A DNA stretch of 64,000 bases from Tsuneonella troitsensis (GTDB taxonomy: Bacteria; Pseudomonadota; Alphaproteobacteria; Sphingomonadales; Sphingomonadaceae): the NCBI RefSeq assembly GCF_001441535.1, contig NZ_LMAU01000005.1, positions 1-64,000 of the forward strand. Direction: 5' to 3'. Shown one piece after another: positions 50,037 to 59,105 of this stretch (its first letter is position 1; each line of letters opens with the position of its first letter). The notes under the pieces are model-generated. The model was given only the letters and a program-made list of their open reading frames with translations, searched no databases and was not told the DNA's origin. Both the position numbers and the translations under genes were made by a program.

Positions 50037-51308
50037 CTAGCGGGATACCATGGGCTGCGAGTGTGTTCGCCACTCGAGCAGCCGCTCTCCAGACCGACCC
50101 AGCTCGATGCGGGCGATCGAGCGCAGATGAACCTCGTCGGGCCCGTCGGCGATCCGCAACGCGCGCATTCTCGCATAGGCTTCCGCTAGTCCGAAATCGT
50201 CAGATAGGCCACCCGCTCCGTGGGCTTGCATCGCATCGTCGATGATGCGCAGAGCCATTCTCGGCGCAGCCACCTTGATCATTGCGATTTCGAGCCGGGC
50301 CGTCTTGTTGTCGGTCTTGTCCATCATGTCGGCCGCTTTCAGGCACAGCAGGCGCGTCATTTCAATGTCAATCCGCGCCTCCCCGATGCGCTGCTCCCAC
50401 ACGGATTGATCGGCCAGGCGCTTTCCGAATGCCACCCGAGAGAGCAACCGATCCGTCATCTTCTCCAATGCGACCTCCGCCGCCCCGATGGCCCGCATGC
50501 AGTGGTGAATCCTCCCCGGCCCGAGGCGGCCTTGGGCGATTTCGAAACCGCGGCCTTCGCCTAGTATGACGTATTCGGTCGGCACGCGGACGTTGCGCAG
50601 CACGATCTCGGCGTGACCATGTGGCGCTCCGTCGTAACCGAATACCGGCAGCATGCGCTCGATATGTACACCCGGCGTGTCTAGCGGGACCAGTATCTGG
50701 GTCTGTTGCCGATGGGATGGAGCATCAGGATCGGTCTTGCCCATGACGATCGCAACCTTGCAGCGTGGATCGCCAGCGCCCGATGACCACCACTTGCGTC
50801 CGTTGATGATATATTCCTCACCCTCCCGCTGGATTGACGTTTGGATGTTGGTCGCATCGGAGGACGCGACGTCGGGCTCGGTCATCAGGAAGGCCGAGCG
50901 AATTTCGCCATCGAGCAACGGGCGCAGCCACATCGCCTTTTGTTGCGACGAGCCGTAGCGGTGGAGAACCTCCATGTTTCCCGTATCGGGCGCCGAGCAA
51001 TTGAAGGCTTCCGCGGCGAAGCCGACCCGGCCCATCTCTTCGGCGCACAGCGCATATTCGAGATTTGAAAGGCCCGCACCATGATATTTGTCATCGTCGT
51101 GCGGCGACGGGGGCAGGAAAAGGTTCCACAAGCCTTCGACATAGGCCCGCGCCTTCAATGCTTCGATCACTGGAGGCACGGTCCAGCGATGGCCCTCTTG
51201 CCGAAAGTGCGCTCGGTACTCCTCCTTCGCTGGCTCCACGTGATCCTGCATAAAGGCGCGCACCCGGTCGCGCCATTCGCACTGCTTCGCGGAGATGGTG
51301 AAATCCAT
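50037..51308 (-). CDS. acyl-CoA dehydrogenase
   Basis: A 423-residue flavoenzyme starting MDFTISAKQ, with CAGGAG upstream. Landmarks: [20 protein letters not shown] (FAD and substrate motif), [35 protein letters not shown] and [38 protein letters not shown] (in part) near the end. It belongs to the long ACAD10/11- or FadE-like group. It is the first gene of an operon with moaD, moaE, moaB and moeA, which is unusual. The substrate is not predictable. Confidence 0.9.
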   Translation of the reverse strand: MDFTISAKQCEWRDRVRAFMQDHVEPAKEEYRAHFRQEGHRWTVPPVIEALKARAYVEGLWNLFLPPSPHDDDKYHGAGLSNLEYALCAEEMGRVGFAAEAFNCSAPDTGNMEVLHRYGSSQQKAMWLRPLLDGEIRSAFLMTEPDVASSDATNIQTSIQREGEEYIINGRKWWSSGAGDPRCKVAIVMGKTDPDAPSHRQQTQILVPLDTPGVHIERMLPVFGYDGAPHGHAEIVLRNVRVPTEYVILGEGRGFEIAQGRLGPGRIHHCMRAIGAAEVALEKMTDRLLSRVAFGKRLADQSVWEQRIGEARIDIEMTRLLCLKAADMMDKTDNKTARLEIAMIKVAAPRMALRIIDDAMQAHGAGGLSDDFGLAEAYARMRALRIADGPDEVHLRSIARIELGRSGERLLEWRTHSQPMVSR

Positions 51309-51326
51309 TGGTCGCTCCTGCCTCAC

Positions 51327-52327
51327 ACCCGGCTGTGATACGGGAAGCGCAGCGCAAGGAATTGATTTGGCGCACTACCGCCATGCGATCGTCCCGGAAA
51401 AACAGCTTCACGGAGACCTAGGAATAGTTCGAAGCGAATTGCCTTCGCCGGTGGAAAATTGATCCGAGGGCTCGTCGATTACTGACGTGCACGGGCTTGG
51501 AAGAGGCGCGCGGACAGGGCGCTGCCGTTTCTTTCGAGATAATCGGATGGCTGGCTTCCCGGCTGGTTTTGGCGTCGCAGGAACGACCGAATTGGGGCGC
51601 GAAGCTAGCGTCGGCTATTCCACTCGCAGACAAATTTAGTGAACCGGGACTCGCACCCTATTCGCCGATAGGGCCAAGGGGTCACTATCGGGGCCTCACC
51701 AGAATAGGGTTGCAACTTACATAAATTTATCAACGAGCTGAGAGATCAAGAAGAGTCCTCTTCTGTTCGGTGCGACGCTCCCTAATGGCGGGCCTTAGAT
51801 CGACACGTTACTACATTCAAATATCTGATGAGCTAAAGCTCCGAGACAGCCATTCCGGATCTGAACGAACGGCAGCTTTCAGGATCGCTCCACAACTGGT
51901 TGAATGACCGGGGTTAGGGCGCAAAGCGGCCTACGAGACCGAGCCACCCAAATGCCTGCTTTTAGGTCCTTAGCGGAATGGCGGCTTTCGACCACCGCGA
52001 CGTAATTTGCGAACCCTCGCAATGGGCATCCTCCAAGTCCCTGCCGCCACGTTTTCCGCACTTCATATTTTCACCAACCGCCGAGGCTGGGCGGCATGGC
52101 TGGTCGACTAGGGTTTTGTCGGTTTTGTCAGTGCCTCCTGAGAGTGTTTTCGGCGGAGACGACTTACCGGAAGTGCCTCTTCGGTAGTTTGAACCGGAAT
52201 CGGTTCGATAGCTTCGTGTTTTCCGACACTTGCTAGCCGAGCGCAGGCTGCGGGGGCTCAAGAATATTTCCGGTAGCTTTCGGTCAGTGGGGGGTAAACG
52301 ACAGGCGGAGGGCCGCCACAGCCTGAT
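51327..52327. other. gene-poor kilobase
   Basis: No convincing gene. Short frames exist (for example 51962-52261 on minus with a GTDKTDKT tract) but lack ribosome sites and family resemblance. A short perfect hairpin (CCCTAT/ATAGGG) lies at 51656-51673. Base composition looks more AT-rich around 51720-51850. It may be decayed mobile DNA at the border of the accessory region. Confidence 0.4.
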
Positions 52328-52753
52328 CTAGTCGTTGTCCCAGAGGTAAAAGCGGGCATGCTCGAAAGTTGCCTTGCACTGCGGACATTTCACTCCGCGT
52401 CCATTGTCGGCGGTGGTGATCATTCGACCGTCCACCTGATCGCAACGAGAACAAAACGGCAAGCCCTGGGGTTCGCCCTCGCGGACCTGTGAGGCCCTGA
52501 AACGCATCCCGTGGCGCTCTACCGTTTCGACACGGACCTGAGCCGCCTGCTTAAGCTGCTCGATCTCGTGATCCTTCGCCTCGGTCTCGGCCTTCGCGTC
52601 CTGAAGCGCGGTCTTCACGTCCAACAATTTGTCCATCAGGTCCACGACCTGACCTTTGATCACGACCGCGTCGTAATCCTTGCCGATCTGGCGCATCGCT
52701 TTGGCAATTTCGAGCGCGCTGCTCGCCGCGCTGATGCCTGCCGCTAGTTCCAC
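52328..52753 (-). CDS. hypothetical protein with coiled coil and zinc ribbon
   Basis: A 141-residue protein: an N-terminal helical part (AAGISAASSALEIAKAMRQI), a coiled coil (about 40-80; LLDVKTALQDAKAETEAKDH) and a C-terminal zinc-ribbon-like domain with CSRCDQ and CPQCKATF. Similar small proteins occur in prophages and islands. Its role is unknown. Confidence 0.6.
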   Translation of the reverse strand: MELAAGISAASSALEIAKAMRQIGKDYDAVVIKGQVVDLMDKLLDVKTALQDAKAETEAKDHEIEQLKQAAQVRVETVERHGMRFRASQVREGEPQGLPFCSRCDQVDGRMITTADNGRGVKCPQCKATFEHARFYLWDND

Positions 52754-52849
52754 TGAACGCTCTCCGTGCTAGCTAGGTGATTGCTAGCTCGACTCGTGGG
52801 CGGAGAATTTCGCGTGCCCGGCGAGCCTGTTTCGCCAGCAAAAACAAGG

Positions 52850-52895
52850 TGGTGCCGCTTACAGGACTCGAACCTGTGACCCCATCATTACGAAA
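52850..52895 (-). other. 3' fragment of tRNA-Thr(CGT), attachment site
   Basis: Read on the minus strand, the last 46 bases of a tRNA are present: anticodon loop with CGT, the T arm (ACAGG-TTCGAGT-CCTGT) and AAGCGGCACCA, the acceptor end with CCA. The 5' half is missing; the bases to the right do not pair with the acceptor strand. Such 3' remnants are left when an integrase inserts an element into a tRNA gene. Given the orientation, the element is to the right and the intact tRNA should be at its far end. Confidence 0.8.
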
Positions 52896-53228
52896 TCAAA
52901 TATCGCCAAAGAGGAAAGCTAGACTTTCCATGGGTTTAGAGTCCCAGCAGACGCTTCCCTCGGCGTTTACCCAAGCCAGTCCCATGTTGTGCGTTCAACG
53001 GTGCTAGCAGCTTTCCTACTGAAAGAACTTTGGCAGGGAAGATTTCCGGAATCCGACCCGGCCCATACCCGTCAGGGCGCCACTCCCGAAGCGAGTCTTT
53101 CGCGTGCAACGAACGAGGCAGCCACTTGCATTGCGCCCTGATTTCGACTTTCCGAGCTATCCCGTGCGTCCCAAAAGAGAACTGCCACGATTGCTGTAAC
53201 AGGTCGGGCATTTCCTCTTCTACTGTAC

Positions 53229-53254
53229 AGAGAGGCGGCCGAAGCCGGCTCTCT
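53229..53254 (-). terminator. hairpin downstream of the PEP-CTERM gene
   Basis: An eleven-base stem with one mismatch (AGAGAGCCGGC and GCCGCCTCTCT on the minus strand) capped by a TTCG tetraloop, 22 bases past the PEP-CTERM stop. No T tract follows, so terminator activity is uncertain. Confidence 0.4.
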
Positions 53255-53275
53255 CTAACTCGTAATCTCTATGTC

Positions 53276-53959
53276 TCAGGTCAAAGGGCGTAGTCGCAGC
53301 GTACCGCGTTCCTTCTGACCACGGCGACGCATGCCTAAGCCGATGGCCCCAAAACCGAACAGCATCAGCGCCCAAGTGGCAGGTTCAGGAACTGCCCCGG
53401 CCATACTGATCGTCTCATCAAGTCTGATCTGCTGAACCGCCCCGACACCAGTCCCATTGAAAACTAGCGAGGCGCTCGCGATCGATTGACCGTCGATACC
53501 TTGGAAGCCGAACATGTTAGATCCGTTTCCGAGTGCGCTAGTGAAAACGAACGCGGTTCCTTCGTTATCGAGCAACGTAAACGTCGCGCTGGTCGCCCCC
53601 CCACCGAAAACATTGAATTCGAGGTTGTTGAAGGTGTTGCCTCCAACCAGGCCAAAATCGAGCGAGCTGAGGGCCAGCGTATCGTTCGGGTTCCGAGTCG
53701 AGCTATCGAGTGCTCCATTGATGTTTGCCTGCCCGCCGCTGGCAAAAAGATCGTCACCTCCGTTTGTGGTCGATCCGGTGAAGCGGACAATCGTTCCAGC
53801 CTGTGTAGCGCCCTCGACTATGGGGCCCGTCTGGGGGTCCTCGTTGAAGAGTACGTTAGCTCCCTGAATAGAGCTGGCGTCGACAATGATGATGGCGGCG
53901 GAAGCCGGCGCCGCGATGGCCACTCCGAAAGCGGCTGTCAGAAGGTAGCGGGTTAACAT
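53276..53959 (-). CDS. PEPxxWA-CTERM sorting domain protein
   Basis: A 227-residue exported protein: signal peptide (LLTAAFGVAIAAPASA), a Thr/Asn/Gly-rich beta-sandwich body, and a C-terminal sorting signal AVPEPATWALMLFGFGAIGL followed by a basic cluster (MRRRG). Exosortase enzymes recognise PEP-CTERM and place the protein at the surface or in the exopolysaccharide; no exosortase gene is in the window. The PEPxxWA variant is common in sphingomonads. Substrate or function of the body is unknown. Confidence 0.87.
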   Translation of the reverse strand: MLTRYLLTAAFGVAIAAPASAAIIIVDASSIQGANVLFNEDPQTGPIVEGATQAGTIVRFTGSTTNGGDDLFASGGQANINGALDSSTRNPNDTLALSSLDFGLVGGNTFNNLEFNVFGGGATSATFTLLDNEGTAFVFTSALGNGSNMFGFQGIDGQSIASASLVFNGTGVGAVQQIRLDETISMAGAVPEPATWALMLFGFGAIGLGMRRRGQKERGTLRLRPLT

Positions 53960-54355
53960 GATGGGCGATCTTAACGCGGGTCGTGGAGGGGCATCCGACC
54001 ACGGCTGTTAAGGTCTCGTTAGCCATCAAAGTTCCCCAAACATCGAAATAATCTCGATATCATTCGTTGGACCGGAGGTTGTGCTTGTGAAGAAGATACC
54101 TGTGATAACCTATCGCAGGAGCTGCCAGTATCGATGCCCGCCTAGTCCAAGTGCCGAGGCCAGCGTCCGCCAGGGGAGTCGCTTGCTGGCGGGCAGCTTT
54201 GGCACCGATATAGCTGACGCAAACAGCAAGCTTTCAGGAAGCCAGTTGTATGTGACTAAGATACGCCTTTGGGGCGGGAAACGAACATTCCACGGGTAAA
54301 CAGCAAAACGCGGCCAGCTTCCCGCCGGCGGCGCACTTGCTAGTTGCGAAAGCGC
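53960..54355. other. intergenic region without supported genes
   Basis: About 400 bp between the PEP-CTERM and glycosyltransferase genes, which both run on the minus strand. A frame at 54081-54299 has no ribosome site or recognisable content. Nothing else is seen. Confidence 0.4.
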
Positions 54356-55144
54356 TTAAGGGTTGAGACGCGCTGATTTTGGCCTTGCGAATTCATACTC
54401 ACTGTTTCTGGAAAACTTGCGACCTCTTAGAAGTTCAATCATTTGCCGTAGAACGGGAATCCGATCAAACCATTTCTGATCGCCAATATCAGTCCGCGAG
54501 CGACGTTGTTCGCTTAATAGGGCAAACTCAGTTTTGAGTTGAGGGTGGGCACGGCGAAACCAAACAAGAGCACCATCTATGGGTGGTCTTTCATCCCATT
54601 GCGCGTTGCCCTCCATTGCAGCCTTTTTATCCAACTCGAACGTCGGATCACGAAGAAATCGTGAGAGGTATTCTGCGGCGCAATTTGCTGCATGGGCACT
54701 AAAGCCCATTACGTGCGCACCAATTATATCGCTGTTATGTAGGTCATGCGAATCTTTTGCGACATAACCTCCATAAAATATGTCGCAGCTACCCTTCTCA
54801 TAGGATAAAATCGCATCGAGAAATTTGCAGTCGTCTTGCAGGATCAAGACTGACTTCATCTCACGCGCGGCGTCTTCGAGGATTCGGCGATGACTTATGA
54901 AGCAGCCATGACTTCCTGCGCGTTTGAACGGGCCCGGCTCGTCAATCTGCACTGCAGGGAAAAATGATACACGCTCATCCCTACCTAAGCCAACCGCCGC
55001 CAGTTCAAGTTCCATCTTTTTCCGACGGTCAACACGGTGAGGCAGGTTAACGACCACGATCCGGTCGTAATTATCAAAAACTGACAAGGTGCGACCCCAT
55101 TGATATTTACGCTCTAACCATACATCTAATGGATGCGAATTCAA
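54356..55144 (-). CDS. glycosyltransferase family 25-like protein
   Basis: A 262-residue protein. NYDRIVVVNLPHRVDRRKKM at about 25-45 is the GT25 opening, SHGCFISHRRILEDA follows, and SVLILQDDCKFLDAI carries the metal-binding acidic pair. GT25 enzymes add sugars (often galactose) to lipooligosaccharide. The gene is more AT-rich than its surroundings, which suggests transfer. It is divergent from the ACP-FkbH operon, fitting a surface-glycan locus. Confidence 0.78.
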   Translation of the reverse strand: MNSHPLDVWLERKYQWGRTLSVFDNYDRIVVVNLPHRVDRRKKMELELAAVGLGRDERVSFFPAVQIDEPGPFKRAGSHGCFISHRRILEDAAREMKSVLILQDDCKFLDAILSYEKGSCDIFYGGYVAKDSHDLHNSDIIGAHVMGFSAHAANCAAEYLSRFLRDPTFELDKKAAMEGNAQWDERPPIDGALVWFRRAHPQLKTEFALLSEQRRSRTDIGDQKWFDRIPVLRQMIELLRGRKFSRNSEYEFARPKSARLNP

Positions 55145-55343
55145 GCGGACGCTGGATTTTGGTGTTCATCTAACCAGACGGTCTTTTCGCCGTTCGCCGT
55201 TTCACTTCATCCTCCGAGCGTTCCTATTTCCCTTTAGACACTGGTCCTGCCCCACCGAGCTGCTTGGCGATGGTCGCAGCTGAAAGTGGTTTCCAAGAGA
55301 CGGTGTCGAGGCTAGTCACGCCCGAATCGGAGGGGGTATTACC

Positions 55344-55586
55344 GTGCCAGGAGTCACTATCGAACAACTCAGAGAGATCGTGAGTGATGTCTTCGATGAT
55401 GAAGATGTCGAAATTTCGGAAGAAACGACCGCTCACGATGTCGAAGGTTGGGACAGTCTCAACCACATCCGATTTATGGTGACGGTGGAACAGCGATTTA
55501 ATGTCCGCTTTACGAGCCGCGAGGTAGAGAGCCTTCAGAACGTAGGTGACCTGCTCAGGGCCATCAACTCGAAGTCTCAGACCTGA
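55344..55586 (+). CDS. acyl carrier protein
   Basis: An 80-residue acidic carrier with the phosphopantetheine Ser in EGWDSLNHIRFMVTVE. It starts with GTG at 55344 after GGAGGGGG. It begins an operon with an FkbH-like protein 12 bases downstream. It is not the fatty-acid ACP, which normally has DSLD and other neighbours; it probably carries a special small acyl group made by the FkbH-like partner. Confidence 0.85.
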   Translation: MPGVTIEQLREIVSDVFDDEDVEISEETTAHDVEGWDSLNHIRFMVTVEQRFNVRFTSREVESLQNVGDLLRAINSKSQT

Positions 55587-55598
55587 TCGGGGCAGGAC

Positions 55599-57509
55599 AT
55601 GGATTTGATTGCGGACCTGGGATGGCTGCGCCGCGCGCCAGTCAATTTTAGACAGCGGTGCAAACACCTCGATAGCCAAACAGGCGGATTGGACGCCGAG
55701 GCTGACGCTGAGCTGATCGACCTCTCCAATTATGCGCTTGACCTCAACCAGCTCGAGCGTCTCGGCAAACTCGCGGCAAAGCGCAGTCTAAGAGATGCGG
55801 GCGGCCTGCTCACGCGGTTCAAGCTGGGCTTGATCGGAAGCGGAACGCTGAGCTTGATCGCGTCGGCGATACCGGGTTCAGGCCTTCGCCACTTCGTGCT
55901 CATTGATGTCGTGGAGGCGGATTACGGTCGGTCTCTCGAACAAGCCATGGACCCAACCAGCCGGATCCGGTCCTCCGGTCTCGACAGTGTTCTGATCGCA
56001 TTTGATTATCGCGATCTTCATTTGACCGCCGCCGCGAGCGATTCCCACACGGCCAACGAGCAGGTCGAAAGCGCTTTCGCCCATTTGAAGGCTGTCGCGG
56101 AAAACCTGCGGCCATCCTTGAGTGGTCCTATTCTGGTTCAGACGCTTGTTCCACCTGTCGAACCGCTGTTTGGTAGTCTCGACGCCGCCGAAGCCTCAAG
56201 CCCCTACGCAATGGTGCAAGCGCTCAATCGTAGGATAGTCGAGTGGGTTAGCGAGAGTGACGTTGTCCTCGTCGACGCTGCGCGTTTCGCGGCTTCGGTC
56301 GGCACGGTTCGGTGGCTCGATGCGGTCCATTGGCATTCGGCGAAGTTGCCCATCGCCCCTCAGCTTGTCCCTCTACTTGCGGACCTGATCGCAAGGACGA
56401 TCGGAGCGTTGAGGGGGAAGACCCGCAAATGCCTCATCCTCGACCTCGATAATACCGTCTGGGGCGGTGTCATTGGCGATGACGGGCTCGATGGCATTGC
56501 GATCGGCCAAGGTTCCGCGGAAGGCGAGGCGTTCCTCGCAGTGCAACGGGCCGCGCTGGACCTCCGAGCGCGCGGGATAGTGATCGCCGTCAGCTCGAAG
56601 AACGACGAGGAGGTGGCCTGGAGGCCGTTCAGCGACCATCCCGACATGCTACTTAGGAAAGAGCACATTTCGGTATTTCAGGCCAATTGGCAGGACAAAG
56701 CGAGCAACATCAAGTATATTGCCGAGAGCCTCAATATCGGCACCGACTCGCTAGTTTTCCTCGACGACAACCCTTTCGAACGCGAGCTCATCCGGCGGGA
56801 ATTGCCCTTCGTTGCGGTTCCGGAACTCACCGACGATCCCGCCCAATACGTCACCATCCTCGCACTGGCCGGCTATTTCGACACGATCTCGGTCTCGCCA
56901 GAAGACCGCAAGCGTGCCGAGTACTACCAAGCCAATGCCGAGCGCACCTCAATACTTGCGTCGTCGACAGATCTAGAAGGTTACCTTAAATCCCTCGACA
57001 TGGTCTGTACGATCAGACCGTTCGATTCGATCGGGCGGGCGCGAGTGGCCCAGCTTATCAATAAATCAAACCAATTTAATCTGACGACACGACGCTACAC
57101 AGAGGCGGAAGTCGCCAGTATGGAAGGTTCGGCCGATAAACTCACGATGCAGATCCGCCTCGCCGACAAGTTCGGCGACAACGGAATGATTAGCGTCGTT
57201 TCCTTCGACAAAAGCGCATCGCAATGGTCGAACGATTTGTGGCTGATGAGCTGCAGGGTGCTGGGTCGCCGGGTCGAGGAGGCAGTGCTCGCACATGTCG
57301 CCGCCGCCGCCAAGGCCGAGGGCGTGCAGCGGCTGATCGGCACATACCTGCCGACGGCCAAGAACCAAATGGTCGCGGGCTTGTACCAACGTCTCGGATT
57401 TTCATTGGTCGAAAGTCGCGCGGACGGCGTAACGGTCTGGGAGCTGGCACTGGACAACTATTCAGCGCCCGAACTTCCGATCAAAATCGTCGCCGACCAG
57501 ATCGCTTAG
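55599..57509 (+). CDS. FkbH-like HAD-IIIC glyceryl transferase/phosphatase
   Basis: A 636-residue three-part protein: an N-terminal SGNH-like domain (about 70-265; FKLGLIGSGTLSLIASAI, VLIDVVEADYG), a HAD phosphatase core (CLILDLDNTVWGGVIGDDG at about 282, then IAVSSKNDEE and SLVFLDDNPFERELIRREL), and a GNAT-like C-terminal part (about 480-620; QLINKSNQFNLTTRRYTEAE, TYLPTAKNQMVAGLYQRLGF). FkbH/OzmB enzymes take 1,3-bisphosphoglycerate, remove phosphate and load D-glycerate on an ACP. With the ACP gene just upstream this function is a sound inference. Confidence 0.88.
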   Translation: MDLIADLGWLRRAPVNFRQRCKHLDSQTGGLDAEADAELIDLSNYALDLNQLERLGKLAAKRSLRDAGGLLTRFKLGLIGSGTLSLIASAIPGSGLRHFVLIDVVEADYGRSLEQAMDPTSRIRSSGLDSVLIAFDYRDLHLTAAASDSHTANEQVESAFAHLKAVAENLRPSLSGPILVQTLVPPVEPLFGSLDAAEASSPYAMVQALNRRIVEWVSESDVVLVDAARFAASVGTVRWLDAVHWHSAKLPIAPQLVPLLADLIARTIGALRGKTRKCLILDLDNTVWGGVIGDDGLDGIAIGQGSAEGEAFLAVQRAALDLRARGIVIAVSSKNDEEVAWRPFSDHPDMLLRKEHISVFQANWQDKASNIKYIAESLNIGTDSLVFLDDNPFERELIRRELPFVAVPELTDDPAQYVTILALAGYFDTISVSPEDRKRAEYYQANAERTSILASSTDLEGYLKSLDMVCTIRPFDSIGRARVAQLINKSNQFNLTTRRYTEAEVASMEGSADKLTMQIRLADKFGDNGMISVVSFDKSASQWSNDLWLMSCRVLGRRVEEAVLAHVAAAAKAEGVQRLIGTYLPTAKNQMVAGLYQRLGFSLVESRADGVTVWELALDNYSAPELPIKIVADQIA

Positions 57510-57533
57510 TCGAGCAGGGAAAACGGGCTCACG

Positions 57534-59105
57534 ATGCTATTCAACTCGGCTCCCTATCTTTTTGCGTTTTTGCCGCTGTCCCTTGTTGCATTCTATCTTC
57601 TAGCTAAGGTCAGCCGAGATGCCGCAAAGATCTTCGTGATCGCAGCTTCGCTGTTCTTCTACAGCTGGATAAGCGCCAAGTTCCTGCCTCTCCTGATCGG
57701 CTCGGTTGTCGTGAACTATGTTTTGGGGCGCGCGATCATACTGGCTAACGGCGGGGAAAATTTCGGCCGGGCCGCACTTTTGCGGAACGTGGGAGTGTTG
57801 GGCAATTTAGCCTTGCTGGTATATTTCAAATATACCAACTTTCTGATCGAAAATGTAAATGTCGTAACCGACGCCAATATTCAAGCGCTCAATGTCATCC
57901 TGCCCCTGGGCATCTCGTTCTTCACCTTTCAGCGAATATCGTATCTGATCGATTGCGCGCGCGGGGAAGTCCAGGATGGGAGATTCATCGATTTCGCGGC
58001 GGTGTCCGTTTTTTTCCCGCAGCTAATTTCAGGGCCGATCATTTTATACGGCGAGACTAAGCCCCAGTTTGCTAACTCCCATTTGGGATCTCGAGCGGCC
58101 AGCAACTTAACGGTGGGGTCGGTCATTTTCGCCATAGGTCTCTTCAAGAAGACGGTCTTAGCCGACAACGCCGGATACGCCTCTGACCCGGTATTCGATA
58201 TAATCGCGAACGGGGGTAATCCTGGCGCGTTGGCGGCTTGGATTGCCGTGCTGGCCTACACCGTCCAGCTTTACTTCGACTTTTCGGGTTATTCCGACAT
58301 GGCGATCGGTTCCGCGCGGATGTTCGGCATCCGACTTCCTTTGAACTTTCACTCGCCGCTCCGCGCCAACAGCATCATCGAATATTGGCGGCGCTGGCAC
58401 ATGACCCTTAATCGATTCATGGTCCGCTATTTCCTACCAGCCCTGTCGCTCAAATTGACCCGCGCAGCGGTGGGACGGCGCTTAGGGGACCGAAGCACTT
58501 TTTTCGCCTCCGTTGTCCTCCCGGTTTTCCTGACCTTCGTCGTCATTGGCATCTGGCATGGGGCGAGTTGGACTTACGTCCTCTTCGGAGTGCTGCACGC
58601 CAGTTTTGTCTCAATCAACGAGGTTTGGCGAAACGCCAGGAAGCGCAAACGCAAGCGGCTGGGCCTGAAGGGCGCGCACAAACCTGCGATTGGCGAACAT
58701 CTTTTTTATCACGTAATCACGCTGCTATGCGTGCTAGCGGCGAACATCATGTTTCGCTCGGAAACTGTGTCGGCCGCACTCGCCTATTATAGAACGTTGT
58801 TCGCATTTAACGTTACTCCTGCGTCCATCGCCCCCTATCGCCCTGAGTTGCTTCTGTTCGTCGCCGTGGGGTGGTTCATCATCTTGGCCCTGCCCAACAC
58901 GCAGCAGATCCTAAGGGCCTACCGCCCTGCAGTGAATTGGAACCAATGGAGAAATGTCGCCCTCCCGGCAGTGGGCCGCTTCATCAAGTGGCGACCCAAT
59001 GCAGTGGGACTGGCCGCGTGCGGACTGGTTCTCGCCGCCTCGATCACAGCCATGATTATTGAGATGTCTCGTGAGCCAGCACAGTTCATATATTTCCAGT
59101 TCTGA
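57534..59105 (+). CDS. MBOAT family O-acyltransferase (AlgI-like)
   Basis: A 523-residue membrane protein with about 11 helices. PYLFAFLPLSLVAFYLL at the start, LPLGISFFTFQRISYLIDC, YFDFSGYSDMAIGSARMFGI, FHSPLRANSIIEYWRRWHMTL and IGIWHGASWTYVLFGVLHA (catalytic His) are the AlgI/DltB hallmarks. Such proteins move acyl groups across the inner membrane for transfer to extracellular glycans. Here the donor is probably the ACP made by the upstream genes. Confidence 0.92.
   Translation: MLFNSAPYLFAFLPLSLVAFYLLAKVSRDAAKIFVIAASLFFYSWISAKFLPLLIGSVVVNYVLGRAIILANGGENFGRAALLRNVGVLGNLALLVYFKYTNFLIENVNVVTDANIQALNVILPLGISFFTFQRISYLIDCARGEVQDGRFIDFAAVSVFFPQLISGPIILYGETKPQFANSHLGSRAASNLTVGSVIFAIGLFKKTVLADNAGYASDPVFDIIANGGNPGALAAWIAVLAYTVQLYFDFSGYSDMAIGSARMFGIRLPLNFHSPLRANSIIEYWRRWHMTLNRFMVRYFLPALSLKLTRAAVGRRLGDRSTFFASVVLPVFLTFVVIGIWHGASWTYVLFGVLHASFVSINEVWRNARKRKRKRLGLKGAHKPAIGEHLFYHVITLLCVLAANIMFRSETVSAALAYYRTLFAFNVTPASIAPYRPELLLFVAVGWFIILALPNTQQILRAYRPAVNWNQWRNVALPAVGRFIKWRPNAVGLAACGLVLAASITAMIIEMSREPAQFIYFQF

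Noticed and set aside
51656-51673. Short perfect hairpin CCCTAT/ATAGGG
   Set aside because: Six-base stem with no T tract and no gene nearby; likely chance.
52777-53007. Plus-strand frame containing TGLEPVTPSL
   Set aside because: This peptide is a well-known artefact of translating tRNA 3' ends; it is the tRNA-Thr fragment read on the wrong strand.
54081-54299. 72-codon frame upstream of the GT25-like gene
   Set aside because: No ribosome site, no domain, atypical composition.
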